Of a stretch of DNA of 64,000 nucleotides, positions 60,951 to 64,000 are shown in pieces. The stretch is taken from contig JABWDB010000004.1 of NCBI GenBank assembly GCA_019614645.1, positions 19,406,001 through 19,470,000 of the forward strand, given 5' to 3'. How positions within the stretch are numbered: position 1 is the first letter of the stretch; each line of letters starts with the position of its first letter. Source of the DNA: Stratiolaelaps scimitus. Taxonomy: Eukaryota; Arthropoda; Arachnida; Mesostigmata; Laelapidae. The notes beneath the pieces were generated by a model, which was not told the origin of the DNA, did no database searches, and saw only the letters and a program-made list of their open reading frames with translations. Position numbers and translations under genes: made by a program.

Positions 60951-63113
60951 GCCGTGCACCGATACTCTGCTCATCGTAGGTGTGTAAGCATTCGATACGT
61001 CCAGGTTGGTAGCGATGCTGCTGCTGCTGCTGTTATAGTCTTTATCGTGTTTAGCTGGGGAGCTCATTTCTCCTTCATTCTTCTCTGGTCATCCAAACGA
61101 CGACCGCAGCTAGTTCATTGGCTAAAGCCAGCCCGCCTGCCCGCCCGCCAGCTCCGCCGTAAATGCTCCTCCGCCGGGCGCCGGGGACGACAGCGCGTCA
61201 ACCGTCACCGCGGTGGCGGGTCGCCACGGCCATTGCGGCCAGCGCTGCCCGTCTATTCCGCCGTACCACGCCAGGTTCGTCGAGCATCCGCAAGATCACC
61301 GGCCGGCGGTTGACGATCTTGCCTTCGACGCCACAGGAGCCGAGGATAGCCAGATGGATAGATATTAGAGATAGATCGAGAGTGCAATGAGCGAGAGATC
61401 ACGGCGGAGGAGGATGTCGTAGTGGTGAAGGAGGAGCAGGGAATAGCAGTCACTAAGGAGAGCAAGAGGGGAACCAGAAAGAAGCTGTTCCTGCAGATGC
61501 CGCTGTCACCGCTAGCGTTCGTATCCGCACGAACAGCAGCAGCAGCAGGAGCAGCCGCAGCCGAACGCCGGCGGCGGCAGCAGCAGCAGCAGTCGCGAGA
61601 ACAGAGGCAGCCAGGAAGGCTGATAAACGGACGAACGGTCGGATGAAACATCCAGGTTGTGCCTACGACCGGGCCGATACTACAAGTACCTGGTGTTTAG
61701 TCGTTGGACGCCAAAGGGCGCACGACCATCGTACACCGTCTGTGCGCATGGTGTTTCTGTATCTGCACTGAACAACAACAACGGCAACAGAGATCACTAA
61801 GCGACCTGCCTTGAGAGGTCTACCCGCGCGTAAGCGAGCGCTCCACTGATATCTACCACCTGACAGCGATACTACTAACCTTCGGCGCTTTGTTGCCACC
61901 AAAGGAGCCGCAGAAAACGCAAATCAGTGCGAGACCCCTTCTCTATCTCATTGGGCCGTCGTCCAAGACGCTGACAACCTTCTCATGTTCTAGTTCATTA
62001 GTGGCGTCGTCGAGCTGGTCTGCTGTCCATTGTCCATCGCCAGCCGTAGTCCTCCGGCGCCAGCCAAACGATACCGAAGCCAAATCAAGCTACAAGTTAA
62101 CTGACGGCTGCGCGGCCACCGCATCGAATGTAGTAGGCTCACCCGTTGGTGACTGACTGAGTGAGTGAGGAGTTATTGGGGAAGTCAGCGAGCCAGCCAG
62201 CCAGCCTGCCAGCACAGACTACCAGCCGGATCGTATTGTTGTGGTTAAACCAGACAAGCTACGGCTCCGCGGCGCGCATTCGCGGGCGTCCCGTCTCTGC
62301 TCCGGGGAGTCACGCGCACATAGCACAACATCTAGTCACACAAGAGCGACAGCAGGCTTTACTCCGAACGACTCACGGGAATACATGCGCTGTGCTTTGC
62401 TACGTTGATGCGCCACGCAAAAGTACTCGACTACTGTGCCCTTGCAGCTGCTTGCTGAGCGTTCGTTGTAATTTTCTCTTTCAAGATATCGCCGTCTATT
62501 TTATCGTTCGTCTGTGGAGAAAACTTCGGCGCACGCTACAAGCCAGATGGCTTTAGTAAACAGGCCTTGAACTCACGCCAGAACAAAGCGCCGATCGGTG
62601 TATATCGACACCTATCCTACTTTGGAGTTGAGCCGATAGACGGTGATTGCGTCAGTTTCTTCGAAAGCACAAAACACAACGGGGGAGGCAGTGGCACTCA
62701 GCAAGTCACAGCGAGCGGTTGGCCATCACCAGGAGGGCCACGAAAACCGATCAATCCGAGAGATCAACATATCTCAAATACGACACCTCTGGATACACTC
62801 TGCATACAGACAGTGTTCATCACGCTCCTCGATTCCGCTAGTGCTGTTGCTGCTGCTACATCTTCATAACGTGTGAATTAACGTGAATATAGCGTGTTGA
62901 CCCGTGTTAGATTATCTAGTGCCTTATACTGAATCGAGACGCGACTAGTGCTGCTGCTGCTGCTGGGACAGCCTGTTACAGGACGGCCCAATTTTCAATA
63001 ACTCATCTCCCAGACAGGTTGTGCTTCGCGTAGGCCGTCAAACGGAACGAAGAAGGCCTGCGAGCTCCAATGTAATTCGTGTGCGCATTCCGCCGCGACA
63101 GACTCCACACAAG
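60951..63113 (+). promoter_or_regulatory. Large GC-rich putative promoter and 5' untranslated first exon
   Basis: CpG-dense sequence rich in CAG/GCT and GCC triplets (GCT runs near 61018-61033 and 62948-62965; CAG/GGC runs near 61537-61592) ends at a consensus CAAG|GTAAGC (donor at 63114). Frames are many and overlapping on both strands but none is sustained from an ATG into the donor. This fits the 5' end of a large plus-strand gene whose coding exons lie beyond the window. A plus-strand frame (62567-62869) of ordinary composition may be an upstream ORF. Confidence 0.42.
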
Positions 63114-64000
63114 GTAAGCATTGTTAACTGCTTTATATCACCGTAATACCCCTTATACAGTTGAATGAAACATCGGGCTGTCTTCTGCTAGATTCTTAAT
63201 AGCTAAATTTTCCCCACCTCAATGCTTTCGCACGCTATCCACCTCAACCCATCTTTATCGCTTTCTCAATACGTCCGACTCGGAAGGATCGGTTCAAAAC
63301 CAACAACCGCAACAACAACAACACACTCGCTGCCGAGTGTCGCCTCAAGAGGTGCTAAACGATCAGAGAGAGAGAGAGAAAGAGAGGGCGAATTGTACTG
63401 CAGTGACAATTCGTTGATCCGCTGAAGCGTTGATACACGCCGTAATCGTTGATCGCCGGCTCCATCGCCGAGGCGCTGATCGTTACACGCTCATGGATTG
63501 ATTGATCGTTCGGAGGATGCTCGAGGTGATATTGTAACGCGCAACCAGTGCGGATACGATCTGTTGTGCTGTAGACTAAGGCCTGTCAAGAGTCCGAGTA
63601 TCTGCCTGACCGTCTGCCGTCTCCTCGCTGGAGAACCATCTGATGGTTGGTGGTCCATCAAGGCGATGGTATGGTACATAACACCGTTGTTCAAGCGGTT
63701 CAACTACACGGCTGAACCGCTTGAGCATCTCCGGCAGTACTGGGTACCACCTATCTCTATACAGTTCGTGTACGTGCGAGTGTGTAAATGACCACTGTGT
63801 ACGCACGCCTGGACCAATAGCTGCCGGATGGCTGTCGTAGGTTAGCTGGCTAAGCTACGGTTACGGCTTAGACAAGCGGACGACTGTGGTGAGGAGCACT
63901 CGATGTTGCGTGTCTTGATCGCGCACTCCAGCCGCTGTAATCTCAATTGCTGCTGCTGTGGTTGCCGGCGGCGATGTGTGGTGCTGCGGCCACAATCGCC
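63114..64000 (+). other. Probable first intron
   Basis: Starts with GTAAGC. A GA run lies at 63364-63382. No coding exon is visible before the window ends. Confidence 0.35.

Noticed and set aside
61253..61651. 132-codon minus-strand ATG frame
   Set aside because: Built largely from GCT/TGC/CGC triplet repeats that stay open in several frames, opposite a likely plus-strand first exon. No domain.
1..64000. Bacterial-type operons, CRISPR arrays, mitochondrial or rRNA inserts, intact transposase or reverse transcriptase
   Set aside because: No direct-repeat/spacer arrays, no tight gene runs with ribosome sites, no rRNA blocks, and no recognisable RT or DDE motif series in any frame.

Overview
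This is eukaryotic, non-viral DNA from an animal and most likely an arthropod. A parasitiform mite of the Varroa type is my best guess, but no gene here proves it. GC content is in the low-to-mid 40s by eye. Genes are sparse and split by GT-AG introns. TA, GA, GT and CAG/CAA microsatellites are dense, and several tRNA-derived (SINE-like) sequences are present. There is no prokaryotic gene packing, CRISPR array, rRNA or intact tRNA gene.

Two genes are well supported. (1) On the minus strand, 3225-4661 is a large exon encoding a protein kinase of the MAP3K12/13 (DLK/LZK) group. It lacks the HRD arginine (HCD instead) and has an altered activation segment. It ends at a GTAAGT donor. Candidate flanking exons lie at 2216-2320 (3' end) and at 5019-5178 and 7877-8020 (5' side). 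(2) On the plus strand, 51532-54105 is a complete five-exon gene whose splice phases all agree. It encodes a 213-residue secreted, Ser/Thr-rich, six-cysteine protein with a C-terminal tail typical of GPI anchoring. I do not recognise its family.

Two further plus-strand genes are supported by phase-compatible exon pairs with good splice sites: 34200-34378 with 34474-34521, and 8731-8854 with 9067-9181. A longer list of single candidate exons is given with low confidence. Some of these segments are open on both strands and I cannot choose between strands.

Three GC-rich stretches read as promoter-proximal untranslated first exons of plus-strand genes, because stops occur in all frames and each ends at a good donor: about 20.9-21.9 kb (plus a small exon 22183-22320), 32.7-33.8 kb, and 60.95-63.11 kb. 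The last gene must continue beyond the window. A fourth GC-rich zone, 25.5-27.4 kb, has no clear strand.

The remainder is intergenic or intronic. It holds microsatellites, a roughly 170 bp poly(A)-tailed retroposed insert with a 15 bp target-site duplication at 11.63-11.83 kb, and three mutually similar SINE-like copies at 34.6, 38.3 and 51.95 kb. No functional pathway links the genes seen here. They look like unrelated neighbours.
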